A DNA stretch of 63,575 nt from positions 16,151 through 79,725 of the forward strand of contig NZ_AOLJ01000014.1 in the NCBI RefSeq assembly GCF_000336775.1, in the 5' to 3' direction. Source of the stretch: Haloferax gibbonsii ATCC 33959 (lineage in GTDB: Archaea; Halobacteriota; Halobacteria; Halobacteriales; Haloferacaceae). The stretch's first letter is position 1, and each line of letters opens with the position of its first letter. The notes beneath the pieces were generated by a model. The model saw only the letters and a program-made list of their open reading frames with translations, was not told where the DNA came from and made no database searches. The translations under genes were made by a program, and so were the position numbers. Shown here piece after piece: positions 24,468 to 35,278 of the stretch.

Positions 24468-26132
24468 TCACCCCCACTTGAACTCGACGCCCTTGTCGCC
24501 GCGCGGGTGGGTCCACTCCGTGTCGGCGACGACGGCGCAGGTGCCGCACTCGACGCAGGGCTGGGTGTCGAGGCTGACGACGCGCTCTTCCGAGCCGTTG
24601 GTCCGGACGACTTCCTCGCGGTAACAGCCGCCGCCGAAGTCGACCGCCGAGACGGGACAGGCCGCAACCGCGGCCCCGCTGGCCTCGTAGGACTCGTCGC
24701 GGAGCGCGATGTGCGGGTTGCCGATGTCGGTGTCGTAGGTCAACCCGCCGATGCGGGCTTCGAGGTCCAGCGGCGTCACCGAGCTCTGGTCGCGGACCCG
24801 CGTCCCCAACTCCTCGGCGATGACCGTCGGGAGCGTGACGTAGGGCGTCCGCGTGTCCGGCATCAGCGCCGACAGCGTCGGGACGTTGTAGAGCCGTTCG
24901 AGCCGCCCCGAGAGCGCGCGGATGCCGGCGCGCCCGACCGGCGAGGTGAGCACGGTGTCGACCACGTCGGTCACGCCGTCGTCTTCGGCCACGCCGCGGA
25001 GCAGTTCGTAGCCGCGGGGCCGGAGCTTCTTCATCACGCCCTCGCTCCGGAGCTTGCGGGCGTAGCGAGTCCCCGCTTTCTCGGGCTCGTTGCGCGATTT
25101 GGCCTGCGCGTACGCCTCCGCCGCGAGTGCGCCCGCCGTGACGGCGTGGTTCATGCCCTTGATTATCGGTCCCTGCGCCTGCATCTGACCGGCCGCGTCG
25201 CCGACGAGGAGCAGGCGGCCGAAGTGCGGTTCGCGCAGGGCGACCTTCTTCGAGTCGGGCACGAGCTTCGCGCTGTACTCCAGTTCGGTGTAGTCGTCGC
25301 CGAGCCACTGCGCGAGCAGCGGGTGGGTCAGGAGGGCGTCGAGGAGCTGGTGTGGTTCGGCCTCCTCCGCGACGAGGCTGTCGAGGTGGAACACCGTCCC
25401 GAGCGACAGCGTGTCGCGGTTCGTGTAGAGGAAGCCGCCGCCCCGGACGCCCTCGAAGAGGTCGCCAGAGAACAGGTGCGCCGCGCCCTCGTCTTCCGCC
25501 ACGTCGAACCGGTCGGCGATGGCGTCCTCCGGCATGTCGACGACGGCCTTGACGCCCTGGAACCACTCGTCGGGCTCGTCCCAGTCCATCAGGCCCGCGT
25601 CGCGGGCGAGTTCGGAGTTCACCCCGTCGGCCGCGACGATGATGTCGGCGGTTATCGGGTCGAGTTCGTCCAGCGTGACGCCGACGATGCGGCCCTCCTC
25701 GCGGAGCAGGCCGTTGACGTGGACGCCCGTCAGGAGGCCGCCGCCGGTCTCGCGGGTCCGTTCGTGGACGCGGTCTTCGAGCCACGAGTCCATCTTTCGC
25801 CGGAGGACGGAGTCGGACCACTCGGTGTCGTGTTCGTGGAGGTCCGTGAGGTCGAACGACTCGACCTTGTCGCCGGCGATGTTGTGGATGCGGTACTTCG
25901 TGATGGGCCGCTCGGCGGCCGCCTCCCGGAACCCCGGAAAGAGGTCGTCGATGGTGTACGGCGCGGACTCCTCGGCGTAGATGAGCCCGCCCGAGACGTT
26001 CTTCGACCCGGCCTCGACGCCGCGTTCGAGGACGAGCGTCTCGATGCCGTAGTTGGCGAACGTCGCGGCCGCCGCCGCGCCGCCGGGTCCGGCCCCGACG
26101 ACGAGCGCTTCGTAGTGTTCGTAGTCGCTCAT
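24468..26132 (-). CDS. Electron-transfer flavoprotein:quinone oxidoreductase (FixC-FixX type)
   Basis: The 554-residue flavoprotein passes electrons from ETF to the membrane quinone pool. The N-terminal dinucleotide motif VVGAGPGGAAAA binds FAD, and GDAAGQMQAQGPIIKGMNHAV is the second FAD motif of the FixC family. The last 90 residues form a 4Fe-4S domain with one cysteine in AACPVS and three in CVECGTC, then the family end HPRGDKGVEFKWG; this is FixX fused to FixC, as in ETF-QO proteins. Its ATG overlaps the EtfA stop (ATGA). Confidence 0.9.
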   Translation of the reverse strand: MSDYEHYEALVVGAGPGGAAAAATFANYGIETLVLERGVEAGSKNVSGGLIYAEESAPYTIDDLFPGFREAAAERPITKYRIHNIAGDKVESFDLTDLHEHDTEWSDSVLRRKMDSWLEDRVHERTRETGGGLLTGVHVNGLLREEGRIVGVTLDELDPITADIIVAADGVNSELARDAGLMDWDEPDEWFQGVKAVVDMPEDAIADRFDVAEDEGAAHLFSGDLFEGVRGGGFLYTNRDTLSLGTVFHLDSLVAEEAEPHQLLDALLTHPLLAQWLGDDYTELEYSAKLVPDSKKVALREPHFGRLLLVGDAAGQMQAQGPIIKGMNHAVTAGALAAEAYAQAKSRNEPEKAGTRYARKLRSEGVMKKLRPRGYELLRGVAEDDGVTDVVDTVLTSPVGRAGIRALSGRLERLYNVPTLSALMPDTRTPYVTLPTVIAEELGTRVRDQSSVTPLDLEARIGGLTYDTDIGNPHIALRDESYEASGAAVAACPVSAVDFGGGCYREEVVRTNGSEERVVSLDTQPCVECGTCAVVADTEWTHPRGDKGVEFKWG

Positions 26133-27856
26133 CGTGACTCACCTCGGTCGTCTTCGGCCGCGCCATCGTCCGGCGTTCCGGTCGGCGCGGCACCCCCGTC
26201 GCTCGCCACCGCCGCCTCGAACCGACCCTCCTTGAGCGCCGTCGTCAGCCGCGGCAGCACCTCGAACAGGTCGCCCTCGATGAAGTAGTCCGAGAAGTCG
26301 CGGATGCGGGCGTCGGGGTCCGTGTTGACGGCGACGATGGTGTCGGACTCGTCCATGCCGACCTTGTGTTGGACCGCGCCGGAGATGCCCGCCGCGACGT
26401 AGAGCTTCGGCGCGACGACCTGTCCGGTCTCGCCTATCTGTCTGTCCTCGTGGGTGTACTGCTCGACGTGGCCGTCGAAGTTGAACGACCCCGTGACGAT
26501 GCCGCGGGTGACGCCAACCTCGGCGTCCTCGAACTGGCCGGCGAGGTCCAAGGCGAATTCGATGCCCTTCGTCGGGTCGTCGCCGATGCCGCGGCCGACC
26601 GCGACGATGACGTCGTGGCCGGTCAGGTCGATACCCTCGTCGAGCTGGTCGAAGTCGGTGACGGTGACGCGGAACCAGTCGTCGTCGAGCGGGGCGTCGT
26701 GTTCGACCACGAGGCCCTCGCGCTCGGCGTCGGGTTCGGGCAGGTCGAAGCTCCCCGGGATGACCGACGCGCCCTGCGGGTGGAACTCCCGCGTCGGGTT
26801 GTCGATACAGAGGATGGTCGAGTACTCGAAGCCGGAGAAGTCCGGGCGCTTCATGTGCAGGACGCGCTGGAACTCCTTTTTCTCGCCGGCGACGCCGGTC
26901 TTGACGGGGTTCGAGATGACCTCCTCCGTGATGTAGAGCCCCGAGCAGTCGCTGGCGAGACCGGAGTCGAGTTCGGCCTGCACGAGCGCCGAGAGGTCCC
27001 GGCCGTTGTTCGTCGCCGGGAACAGCACGTACCGCGGCTTGTCGTAGTCGCGCCACGGCTCGTCGCGGCCGCCTCGGACCTCGAAGTTCTCGTGGGTCGC
27101 CCCCGCGCGGGCCATGTCGCAGAATATCTCGGTGTACGGCTTGTGCTGGAAGCGTTCGAGCCGGGCGTCCTCGCGGACGACGACCACGTCCGCGCCGTAG
27201 GCGATGACGTCCTCGACGTGCTTCGACACGTCGGAGCCGATGAGGACCGCGACGACCCGCTCGTCGGTCGTGTAGTCGTCGTTGTAGGTGTCCATCAGGT
27301 CGCGGGCCTTGCCGAGCATCTCCTTGGACACGTCCACGAGTTCGCCCGCCTGTGTCTCGCAGTAGACCCACATGTCGCGGTAGGTCCCCCCGTGGAGCGA
27401 CCGGACGTGCCGCTTGTCCCGGGTCGGGTGGTCGAGGTCCGGGTGGCGCTCCTCGGGCGGCCGGTCGTCCACCTCGATTTCCGTGTCCTCCTCGTCGCTT
27501 CCCTTCACGGAGTCGATGCGGCTTCTGATGAGCCGCTTTACCGAGTCGCGGTCCTCGCCGGCCTCCTCGCGTTCGAGGAGGGATTCGAGGTCCGAGACCT
27601 CCTCGACGCTCTGGAGGGCGTTTCCGACCTCCGCGGTGCTCATCGACGCGAGGTCCATCTCGTCGGCGTCGGCCGGTTCGTCGTCGTCCTCGGAGAACTT
27701 CTCGATGCGGCTCTCGATGAGGGCGATGGCCGGCGCGCGGTTCTGTCCGCGGTGTTCCGCCTGTAGAATCTCCTCTAACTCGCCGAGGTCGTCGATGTCC
27801 TTGATGGCCGGGCCGAGCTCCGAAATCTCGTAGTCGCCGGGGTCGAAGTCGGTCAC
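26129..27856 (-). CDS. etfA: Electron-transfer flavoprotein alpha subunit with N-terminal extension
   Basis: The 575-residue product is far longer than the usual 310-340. The ETF alpha core begins near residue 160 (WVYCETQAGELVDVSKEMLGKAR) and has the C-terminal FAD-binding signature LYVAAGISGAVQHKVGMDESDTIVAVNTDPDARI. The first 160 residues are an acidic extension with two copies of a 42-residue repeat (11-52 and 74-115; both end in an SRI motif). The start is a GTG 2 bp after the EtfB stop. EtfA and EtfB accept electrons from acyl-CoA or other dehydrogenases. Confidence 0.92.
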   Translation of the reverse strand: MTDFDPGDYEISELGPAIKDIDDLGELEEILQAEHRGQNRAPAIALIESRIEKFSEDDDEPADADEMDLASMSTAEVGNALQSVEEVSDLESLLEREEAGEDRDSVKRLIRSRIDSVKGSDEEDTEIEVDDRPPEERHPDLDHPTRDKRHVRSLHGGTYRDMWVYCETQAGELVDVSKEMLGKARDLMDTYNDDYTTDERVVAVLIGSDVSKHVEDVIAYGADVVVVREDARLERFQHKPYTEIFCDMARAGATHENFEVRGGRDEPWRDYDKPRYVLFPATNNGRDLSALVQAELDSGLASDCSGLYITEEVISNPVKTGVAGEKKEFQRVLHMKRPDFSGFEYSTILCIDNPTREFHPQGASVIPGSFDLPEPDAEREGLVVEHDAPLDDDWFRVTVTDFDQLDEGIDLTGHDVIVAVGRGIGDDPTKGIEFALDLAGQFEDAEVGVTRGIVTGSFNFDGHVEQYTHEDRQIGETGQVVAPKLYVAAGISGAVQHKVGMDESDTIVAVNTDPDARIRDFSDYFIEGDLFEVLPRLTTALKEGRFEAAVASDGGAAPTGTPDDGAAEDDRGESR

Positions 27857-27858
27857 GC

Positions 27859-28740
27859 TCAGTCACCCCCCGCGGCCGCGGCGTCGCCGGCGTCGTCGCC
27901 GACCGCCGACTGCATCGCCCCCAGCACGTCCTGCATGGCACCCGTATCCTCCGGGTCGACCATCGTCGCCTCCCGCTCCGCCGGGGCCTTCGGGATCGGG
28001 TCGACCGACGAGACGATGGTCGGCGAGCCGTCGAGGCCGATGTAGTCCGGGTCGACGTTGATGTCGGCGTGGTCCCGCACCGTCAGGTGCTCCTCGTAGT
28101 TCTCGGCGCGCGCTCGGGTCTCCTCGCGCAGGTCCTTCAGCGTCAGGCGCTCGCCCGCCGTCCGATACGACGGCTCGAACTCGGGGTCCGCGACGACGAA
28201 CGCCGGAAGCTCCGTCTCGACGGTCTCTATCTCCTCGATGTCGCCTTCGACCAGTCGCTTGGCGCGCAGCGTCCCCTCCGCTTCGTCGATGTCGAGGGAG
28301 ATGACGTGCGTGACGAGCGGCATGTCGAGACACCAGTTCGTCTGCGGACCGGTGTGGCCCGTCTCCCCGTCCGCGGTCTTGAACCCGGCGAACACCACGT
28401 CCGGCTCGCCGAGCGTTTCGATGCCCGCGCTGAGCGTGATGGCCGTCGCCCACGTGTCGGCGGCCGCCATCTCGCGGTCCGAGACGAGGTGGAGGTCGTC
28501 GGCGTACACCGTCTCCATCGCCTCGCGTAACACCTCCTTGTACCCCGGCGGCCCCATGCTCATCACGCTCACTCGCCCGCCGTGTCGAACCCGCGTCTGC
28601 AGCGCCGCCTCCAGCGCGAAGCGGTCGTTCGGATTCATCACTGTGGGCGTCTTCCCCCGTTCGAGGTGCCCGTCCTCGTCGAACGATACCTGGCCCTCCC
28701 GGAAGTCGGGCACGCCTTTGGTAAGTACCACCATGTGCAT
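27859..28740 (-). CDS. etfB: Electron-transfer flavoprotein beta subunit
   Basis: The 293-residue subunit binds AMP or a second flavin and pairs with EtfA. MVVLTKGVPD at the start and the segment NPNDRFALEAALQ...GRVSVMSMGPPGYKEVLREAM are family landmarks, as is DVVFAGFKTADGETGHTGPQ. A 30-residue Ala/Asp/Gly tail is added at the C-terminus. ATG codons at 28740 and 28734 and a GTG at 28749 are all in frame; I take 28740. AT-rich sequence at 28767-28790 is the probable operon promoter. It is the first gene of etfB-etfA-ETF-QO. Confidence 0.92.
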   Translation of the reverse strand: MHMVVLTKGVPDFREGQVSFDEDGHLERGKTPTVMNPNDRFALEAALQTRVRHGGRVSVMSMGPPGYKEVLREAMETVYADDLHLVSDREMAAADTWATAITLSAGIETLGEPDVVFAGFKTADGETGHTGPQTNWCLDMPLVTHVISLDIDEAEGTLRAKRLVEGDIEEIETVETELPAFVVADPEFEPSYRTAGERLTLKDLREETRARAENYEEHLTVRDHADINVDPDYIGLDGSPTIVSSVDPIPKAPAEREATMVDPEDTGAMQDVLGAMQSAVGDDAGDAAAAGGD

Positions 28741-28870
28741 TGAGAACACTCTCCAGTTAATGCTAGCTCATATTCATAATAATCTTTTGTACTAGGTGGG
28801 CGGAATGTCCGCGCCGCTCATCGGCGTCTTCCTCGGCGGTCACGCCCGCAAAAAATCGGGGTTTCTTCCC

Positions 28871-29849
<979 letters not shown>

Positions 29850-29877
29850 CGCCGGCCGACTCCGCTTCGCTCCCGAG

Positions 29878-30537
29878 TTACCGCTCGTCTCGACGCCGAA
29901 TCAGCCCCGTCTCCGCGTCGGCGACGACCCGAGCGGGCGCGCCGTCGGCGTCCACGCGCAGCGGCATGACGTACAGGTCGAACGTCCGGTCGGTCGGGAG
30001 CGCGTCCAACCCGCGGAGGTTCTCGACGACGAGCAGTCCCGCCCCGAGAATCGCGTGGTGCGCCGGGACGCCGTCGCCGCCGGTCGGGTCCGGGCTGAGC
30101 GCGTCGACGCCGACCGAGAGCCCCCGTTCTGCACAGGCCCGTGCCGTCTCGGGCGCGAGCGCCGGGTGGTCGGGCATGTGCTCCGTCCCCCACTCGTCCT
30201 CCCAGCCGGTTCGGAACACGAGGAAATCCACGCGGGGTTCGAGGTGTTCGGGAATCGCGTCCGGCCCGATTCGACCGCGGGGGCCCGCGTCTCGGCAGTC
30301 GGCGACCCGAGCGGTGAACCGGAGTTCCTCGACCGGGAAGTCGTCGAGCGTCGCGCCGTCCGGTTCGGTGTGTGCGGGCGCATCGACGTGCGTTCCGGCG
30401 TGCGTCCCGAGTTCGAGCCGCGAGACGCGGTAGCCGTCGGCCTCGAAGTCGGCGTGCGACTCGACGGCGACGGGCGGGTCGCCGGGGTACGTCGGCATCC
30501 CGGTCTCGACGCGTCGGGTGAGGTCGAGGAGGGTCAT
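29878..30537 (-). CDS. Cyclase-family hydrolase (kynurenine formamidase-like)
   Basis: The 219-residue protein belongs to the metal-dependent cyclase family that includes bacterial kynurenine formamidase. The signature HAGTHVDAPAH gives the metal ligands, and the N-terminal MPTYPGDPPV and FRTGW segments are also typical. The true substrate is uncertain: members act on formylkynurenine, on isatin or on polyketide intermediates. No tryptophan-degradation gene is adjacent. It converges on the DUF456 gene. Confidence 0.82.
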   Translation of the reverse strand: MTLLDLTRRVETGMPTYPGDPPVAVESHADFEADGYRVSRLELGTHAGTHVDAPAHTEPDGATLDDFPVEELRFTARVADCRDAGPRGRIGPDAIPEHLEPRVDFLVFRTGWEDEWGTEHMPDHPALAPETARACAERGLSVGVDALSPDPTGGDGVPAHHAILGAGLLVVENLRGLDALPTDRTFDLYVMPLRVDADGAPARVVADAETGLIRRRDER

Positions 30538-30603
30538 ACCGTCCCTTAGGCGGGGGTGGGTAAAACGAGTGTTCGTGTCGAGAGCGACTGTCCGTCGCTC
30601 AGT

Positions 30604-32316
30604 TCACTTGTGCGCGAAGTAGACGACGGTCTCGTCGTCGCCGCGGTCGTCCACGCGGACGAAGCCGACGCGCTCGAACTGGACGAGTTCGTCCTCGGGC
30701 ACGTCGCCGAAGTCGGGTTCAGCGACGCCCGTCACGTCGCCGTCCATGGTGCGCATGCGGACCGGGACGCCGTCGGTCGGTGCCCAGTGAATCACGGCCA
30801 CGTCGCCCTCGCGGACCACGTCGAGGTCGTCGCCGGTGGCGACGAGCGAGTCGCCCTCGCGGCGGACCGCGCCGAAGCCCTTCAGCCAGACGCGCTCGCC
30901 CTCGGCGGGCACGTCGCCCGATTCGAGGAGGACGCTGTCGCCGACCGGGATGTCGCGGGTGCCGCGCTCCTCGAAACTCGGGTGGAGCGGCGGGTGGGCG
31001 CTGTCGGGGCCGCCCTCGACGGCGAACTCCTCCCCGTCCCGAACGAGGAAGTAGCGGTCCGTCTCGTCGTCGACGAGGTCGCGGTTGTTCGCGTAGACCG
31101 TGGACATCGAGAGGTCGACGTTCGACGTGGAGGTGCCGAGGCCGACCATCGCGTCCACGATGGCCTGTCCGCGGATGCCGCGGCGGCGGAGGCTCTTGAT
31201 GGTCGGCACGCGCGGGTCGTCCCAGCCTTCGACCTCGCCCGCGTCGATGAGCTCCTTGATGCTCGACGTGGACATCTTCACGTCGTAGGCGTCGACCTGC
31301 ACGTGGCCCCAGTGGACGACCTCGGGGTAGTCCCAGCCGAAGTAGTCGTAGACGAACTGCTGGCGCTTCGCGGAGTCCTGCAGGTCGATGCCGCGGATGA
31401 TGTGGGTGACGCCCGTGAGGTGGTCGTCGACGCCGGACTGGAAGTCGAGCATCGGCCACGCGCGGTAGTCGGCCGCCTCCTCGCGGGGGTGCGGCGTGTC
31501 TATCATGCGGAAGGCGACCCAGTCGCGCAGCGCGGGGTTCTTGTGTTCGATGTCGGTCTTGACGCGGAGGACCATCTCGCCCGAACTGTACTCGCCTTCG
31601 ACCATGTCCTCGAACTCCTCGCGGGTCGTCTCGGGGTCCTTGTCGCGGTGCGGACACGGCTTCCCGTCGTTCTTCAGGTTCGAGAACGCCTCGCCCGAAC
31701 ACGAGCAGGTGTACGCGCCGCCCATCTCGATGAGTTCGCGGGCGTAGTCGTAGTACGTCTCCACCCGGTCGGAGGCGCGAATCACGTCGTCGGGCTCGAA
31801 CCCGAGGTAGTCGATGTCGTCGAGGATGGCGTCGTACGCCGTCAGGTCCGGCCGCTTCGTCTCCGGGTCGGTGTCGTCGAACCGGACGATGAAGGAGCCG
31901 TCGTACATCTCCTTGTACGTCCCGATGACCGCGGGCATGCGGGCGTGGCCGAGGTGCCACGGGCCGTTGGGGTTCGGTGCGGCGCGCATGCGGACCTCGT
32001 CGTACTCCTCGACGTTGGGGAGGTCGGGGAGAAGCGACTCGTCCGCTTCCTCCTCGGCTTCCATCTCGGCGAGTTCCTCGGGCGCGAGGTCTTCGAGTCG
32101 GTCGCGCTTTTCACCCGCCGACAGTTGGTTGACCTCGGCGACGACGGGACCGATGAGTCCCGGAATCTCGCCGCCGTGCTGTCGGAAGTCGGGGTTTTCG
32201 CCCATCAGCGGGCCCATAATCGCGCCCACGTCGGCGTCGCTGTCGTGTTTGACCGCGTTGAGAAGCGCGTGCTTTTCGGCCTCTCGCTCGATGCGCTCTC
32301 GAAGCTCGTCGTCCAT
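30604..32316 (-). CDS. gltX: Glutamyl-tRNA synthetase
   Basis: The 570-residue class I synthetase has the HIGH motif as HLGH within APNPNGPWHLGHARM and the KMSKS motif as KMSTSSIKEL. The archaeal type has a beta-barrel anticodon-binding domain at the C-terminus, seen here from about residue 420 on, and is non-discriminating in many haloarchaea, charging tRNA-Gln for later amidation; that last point is inference. A GTTTTTAG box about 27 bp upstream supports a leaderless mRNA separate from idsA. Confidence 0.95.
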   Translation of the reverse strand: MDDELRERIEREAEKHALLNAVKHDSDADVGAIMGPLMGENPDFRQHGGEIPGLIGPVVAEVNQLSAGEKRDRLEDLAPEELAEMEAEEEADESLLPDLPNVEEYDEVRMRAAPNPNGPWHLGHARMPAVIGTYKEMYDGSFIVRFDDTDPETKRPDLTAYDAILDDIDYLGFEPDDVIRASDRVETYYDYARELIEMGGAYTCSCSGEAFSNLKNDGKPCPHRDKDPETTREEFEDMVEGEYSSGEMVLRVKTDIEHKNPALRDWVAFRMIDTPHPREEAADYRAWPMLDFQSGVDDHLTGVTHIIRGIDLQDSAKRQQFVYDYFGWDYPEVVHWGHVQVDAYDVKMSTSSIKELIDAGEVEGWDDPRVPTIKSLRRRGIRGQAIVDAMVGLGTSTSNVDLSMSTVYANNRDLVDDETDRYFLVRDGEEFAVEGGPDSAHPPLHPSFEERGTRDIPVGDSVLLESGDVPAEGERVWLKGFGAVRREGDSLVATGDDLDVVREGDVAVIHWAPTDGVPVRMRTMDGDVTGVAEPDFGDVPEDELVQFERVGFVRVDDRGDDETVVYFAHK

Positions 32317-32499
32317 TACCGTTGGCTTCCGCGGCGCGCCTAAAAACAGGCCCGGATTGCGGGGAAGGGTCCTCGCGCGGGCAGGGGTACGTGGGATGTT
32401 AGCACTTCAGAGCAAATATGCGTTACGGCGGCGGGGCTCGGGAGGCGGACGGACCGAAGAGAAATCCTCGTGGCCGCGGTTCGCGGGCGCGTCGCGCTC

Positions 32500-33546
32500 T
32501 CAGTAGCCGCGGGTGATGAGGTAGTCCGCGATGTCGCAGAGCAGCTCGCGGGCCTCGTTGTCCGGGAGGACGTCGAGCCGCGACTTGGCCTGTTCGGTGA
32601 GGTCTTCGGCCATCTCGCGGGCGTAGTCGATGCTGCCCGCCTCGTTCAGTTCGGCGACGGCGGCCTCGACGGCGTCCTCGGTGAGCTCCTCGGCCGTCTC
32701 GGCGTCGACGAGGTCGTCCACGTCGATGCCCTGCTGGCGCGCGTGGAGCGAGATGATGGTCTCTTTGTTCTCCACGAGGTCCGAGCCGCGCTGTTTGCCG
32801 AGCTGCTCCGACGGCACCGTCAGGTCGAGCACGTCGTCCTGAATCTGGAACGCGCTGCCGGACTCGATGCCGTACTGGTAGAGCGCCTCGACGACGTCGT
32901 CGTCCGCGCCCATGACGACCGCCGGAACGGCGGCCGCGGTCCCGTAGAGGACCGCCGTCTTCAGTTCGACCATCTGGAGGTACTCGTCGGGGAGCACCTC
33001 GGTGCGGCGCTCGAACTCGATGTCGAGCGCCTGCCCCTCGCAGATCTGCGTGCAGGTGGTCGCGAGTCGGCGGACGGCTTCGAGACCGTCGGCGGGGTCA
33101 GCGCCGGTCTTCGTCAGGAGTTCGAACGCCTTGGCGTACAGCGTGTCGCCGGCGAGGATGGCGGTCGAGTTGTCGTACTCCTTGTGGACCGCCGGAACGC
33201 CGCGACGGAGGTCGTCGTCGTCCATGATGTCGTCGTGGATGAGCGTGAACGACTGGATGACCTCGATGCTCACGGCCGCGACCATCACGTCGATGGGGTC
33301 GCCCGCGAGCGTCGGGAACGCCCGGTAGTCCTCCGACATCGGTTCGACGTCCGCGAGGGACTCCGCGGTCAGGAGTGAGACGGTCGGCCGGAGGCGCTTG
33401 CCGCCGGCTTTCAGGAGGTACCGGGAGGCCTCGTAGAGCCGTTCGGGCTCGGCCATCGGCACGTCCTCGTCGAGCGCGTCGTTGACGAGTTCGCGCCGCT
33501 CGCGAATCGCCTCGAGCACCCGCTTTTCCGTCGCGTCGGGAGTCAT
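32500..33546 (-). CDS. idsA: Geranylgeranyl/farnesyl diphosphate synthase
   Basis: The 348-residue isoprenyl diphosphate synthase makes the C15-C20 chains used for archaeal ether lipids and quinones. The first aspartate-rich motif is DDIMDDDD preceded by LIHD, and the second is QIQDDVLD; GKRLRP near residue 50 binds the allylic substrate. Its ATG overlaps the RNase J stop (TGATG), so they share a transcript. It uses the isopentenyl diphosphate supplied by the kinases at 1115-2946. Confidence 0.94.
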   Translation of the reverse strand: MTPDATEKRVLEAIRERRELVNDALDEDVPMAEPERLYEASRYLLKAGGKRLRPTVSLLTAESLADVEPMSEDYRAFPTLAGDPIDVMVAAVSIEVIQSFTLIHDDIMDDDDLRRGVPAVHKEYDNSTAILAGDTLYAKAFELLTKTGADPADGLEAVRRLATTCTQICEGQALDIEFERRTEVLPDEYLQMVELKTAVLYGTAAAVPAVVMGADDDVVEALYQYGIESGSAFQIQDDVLDLTVPSEQLGKQRGSDLVENKETIISLHARQQGIDVDDLVDAETAEELTEDAVEAAVAELNEAGSIDYAREMAEDLTEQAKSRLDVLPDNEARELLCDIADYLITRGY

Positions 33547-34898
33547 CACTCCACCAGCTGAATCATGTTTCCGTTCCGCGTGACGTGGACGTCGCGACCG
33601 AGGGCGTAGCCCTGACTCTCGGCGAGGTCCACGTACGGAGCGAAGCCTTTCAGGTTCTGGTGAGCCGGGATGACGTGCTGGGGCTGGAGCGCCTGCAGCA
33701 TCTCGTAGTGCCCCTCCTCGCGGAGGTGGCCCGAGACGTGAATCTCGTCGTAGATGCGCGCGCCCTGCATGCGCAGGAGGCGCTCGGACTGGTAGCGCTG
33801 GCCCTCGTTCGTCGGCTCCGGGATGACCCGCGCCGAGAAGATGACCTTGTCGCCGTCGTCGATCTCGTACGGCGTCTCGCCGCGGCCCATGCGGGTGAGC
33901 ATCGCGCGCGGCTCGCCCTGGTGGCCCGTGACGATGGGCAGGTAGTTCTCCTTGCCCTCCTTCATGATTCGCTTGAAGGTGCGGTCGACGGACTTGCGGT
34001 GGCCGTACATCCCGAGGTCGTCGGGGAGGTCGACGAAGCCGAGGCGCTCGGCGGTGCCGGAGTACTTCTCCATCGAGCGACCGAGGAGGACCGGCTGGCG
34101 GCCGATGTCCTTGGCGAACTCGACGAGCGAGGAGACCCGGGAGATGTGCGACGAGAACGTCGTCGCCACGATGCCGCCGTCGTAGTCCTCGACGGAGGTC
34201 ATCACGTCTTTGAGGTGGCGGCGCGCGACGGACTCGGAGGGCGTGCGGCCCTTCCGGCCGGCGTTCGTACAGTCTTCGATGTACGCGAGCACGCCGTTGC
34301 CCTCGCGACCGATTTCGCGGAAGCGCTTCATGTCGATGGGGTCTTCGAGGACCGGCGAGTGGTCCATGCGCTTGTCGAGACCGTAGACGACGGCGCCCTC
34401 GGGCGTGTGGACGACCGGGTTGATGGCGTCGATGATGGAGTGGGTGACGTGGACGAATTCGAGTTCCACGTTGCCGGAGTCGCCGATGGACATCGTCTCG
34501 CCGGCTTCCATCTTGACGAGGTCGTTGTTGACGTTGAACTTGTTCTCGCCTTCGATCTGCTGTTTCACCAGTTCGATGGTGAAGGGCGTGGCGACGACGG
34601 GGGCGTCGTAGCGGTGGGCGAGCTTGGAGATGGCACCGATGTGGTCGAGGTGACCGTGCGTGGGGACGATGGCCTGCACGTCTCCTTCGAGGTCGCTCAT
34701 GACCCGGTCGTCCGGGATAGCGCCCATGTCGATGAGGTCGAGGCTGTGCATCTTTTCGGTCTCGACGTTGTCGTGGATGAGGACCTGCGACAGGTTGAGA
34801 CCCATGTCGAAGACGACGACGTCGTCTCCGGCACGGACGGCCGTCATCTGACGGCCGACTTCTTCGTATCCGCCTATGGTTGCGATTTCGATTTCCAT
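33546..34898 (-). CDS. rnj: Ribonuclease J
   Basis: The 450-residue beta-CASP metallo-beta-lactamase enzyme is a 5'-to-3' exonuclease in archaea. The metal motif HGHLDH lies at residues 81-86, and beta-CASP motifs follow, including the late [31 protein letters not shown]-initiated extension of 27 residues is possible but lacks family similarity. No TATA box lies at -27, and the best one is about 210 bp upstream, so the mRNA may have a long leader. From memory the Haloferax volcanii homologue is HVO_2724. Confidence 0.93.
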   Translation of the reverse strand: MEIEIATIGGYEEVGRQMTAVRAGDDVVVFDMGLNLSQVLIHDNVETEKMHSLDLIDMGAIPDDRVMSDLEGDVQAIVPTHGHLDHIGAISKLAHRYDAPVVATPFTIELVKQQIEGENKFNVNNDLVKMEAGETMSIGDSGNVELEFVHVTHSIIDAINPVVHTPEGAVVYGLDKRMDHSPVLEDPIDMKRFREIGREGNGVLAYIEDCTNAGRKGRTPSESVARRHLKDVMTSVEDYDGGIVATTFSSHISRVSSLVEFAKDIGRQPVLLGRSMEKYSGTAERLGFVDLPDDLGMYGHRKSVDRTFKRIMKEGKENYLPIVTGHQGEPRAMLTRMGRGETPYEIDDGDKVIFSARVIPEPTNEGQRYQSERLLRMQGARIYDEIHVSGHLREEGHYEMLQALQPQHVIPAHQNLKGFAPYVDLAESQGYALGRDVHVTRNGNMIQLVE

Positions 34899-35278
34899 GG
34901 TTTGTGTCTCGATATTCCGAGCATCGAAAGCCACGATGTGGCGAAGGTGCTCACGGAAAGACGGGTGTCTGGGGGCCACCGGCCCCGGCGTCTTGCAGCT
35001 CGTCGGTCGAATGACCCCGCGTACGAGACGGCCCGAACCGGTCGAACTGGGCGCGCCCGCACTTACCCGCGGGTTTCTGGTACTGAGTTCTACTCACGGG
35101 GGTACTAAAAACTACGTGGGTTCACCGCGCCCGCACGCCCGGGCTCGTGAGAGAACGTCTCACGTGACCCGGGTTTTCCTCCGTTCGACGACGGTTTCGA
35201 CCCGGACGGTCGGATTCGACGGCCATCTCGCACTGTCGGTCCGGCACATTTAAGATAACTACGAGACGGGTTTGATGC
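34899..35278. other. Divergent region between rnj and lsm, with a hairpin in the rnj leader
   Basis: This 380-bp gap has no supported gene. On the minus strand a TATA-like GTAGTTTTTAGT (35115-35104) predicts a start near 35085 and a leader of about 185 nt before rnj. In it GGGGCC (34972-34977) and GGCCCC (34981-34986) can form a tight hairpin. No Shine-Dalgarno precedes the rnj ATG. The lsm promoter occupies the right end. Confidence 0.5.
35248..35255 (+). promoter_or_regulatory. TATA box of the lsm-rpl37e operon
   Basis: ATTTAAGA is centred 27 bp upstream of the lsm ATG; a leaderless transcript is expected. Confidence 0.65.
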
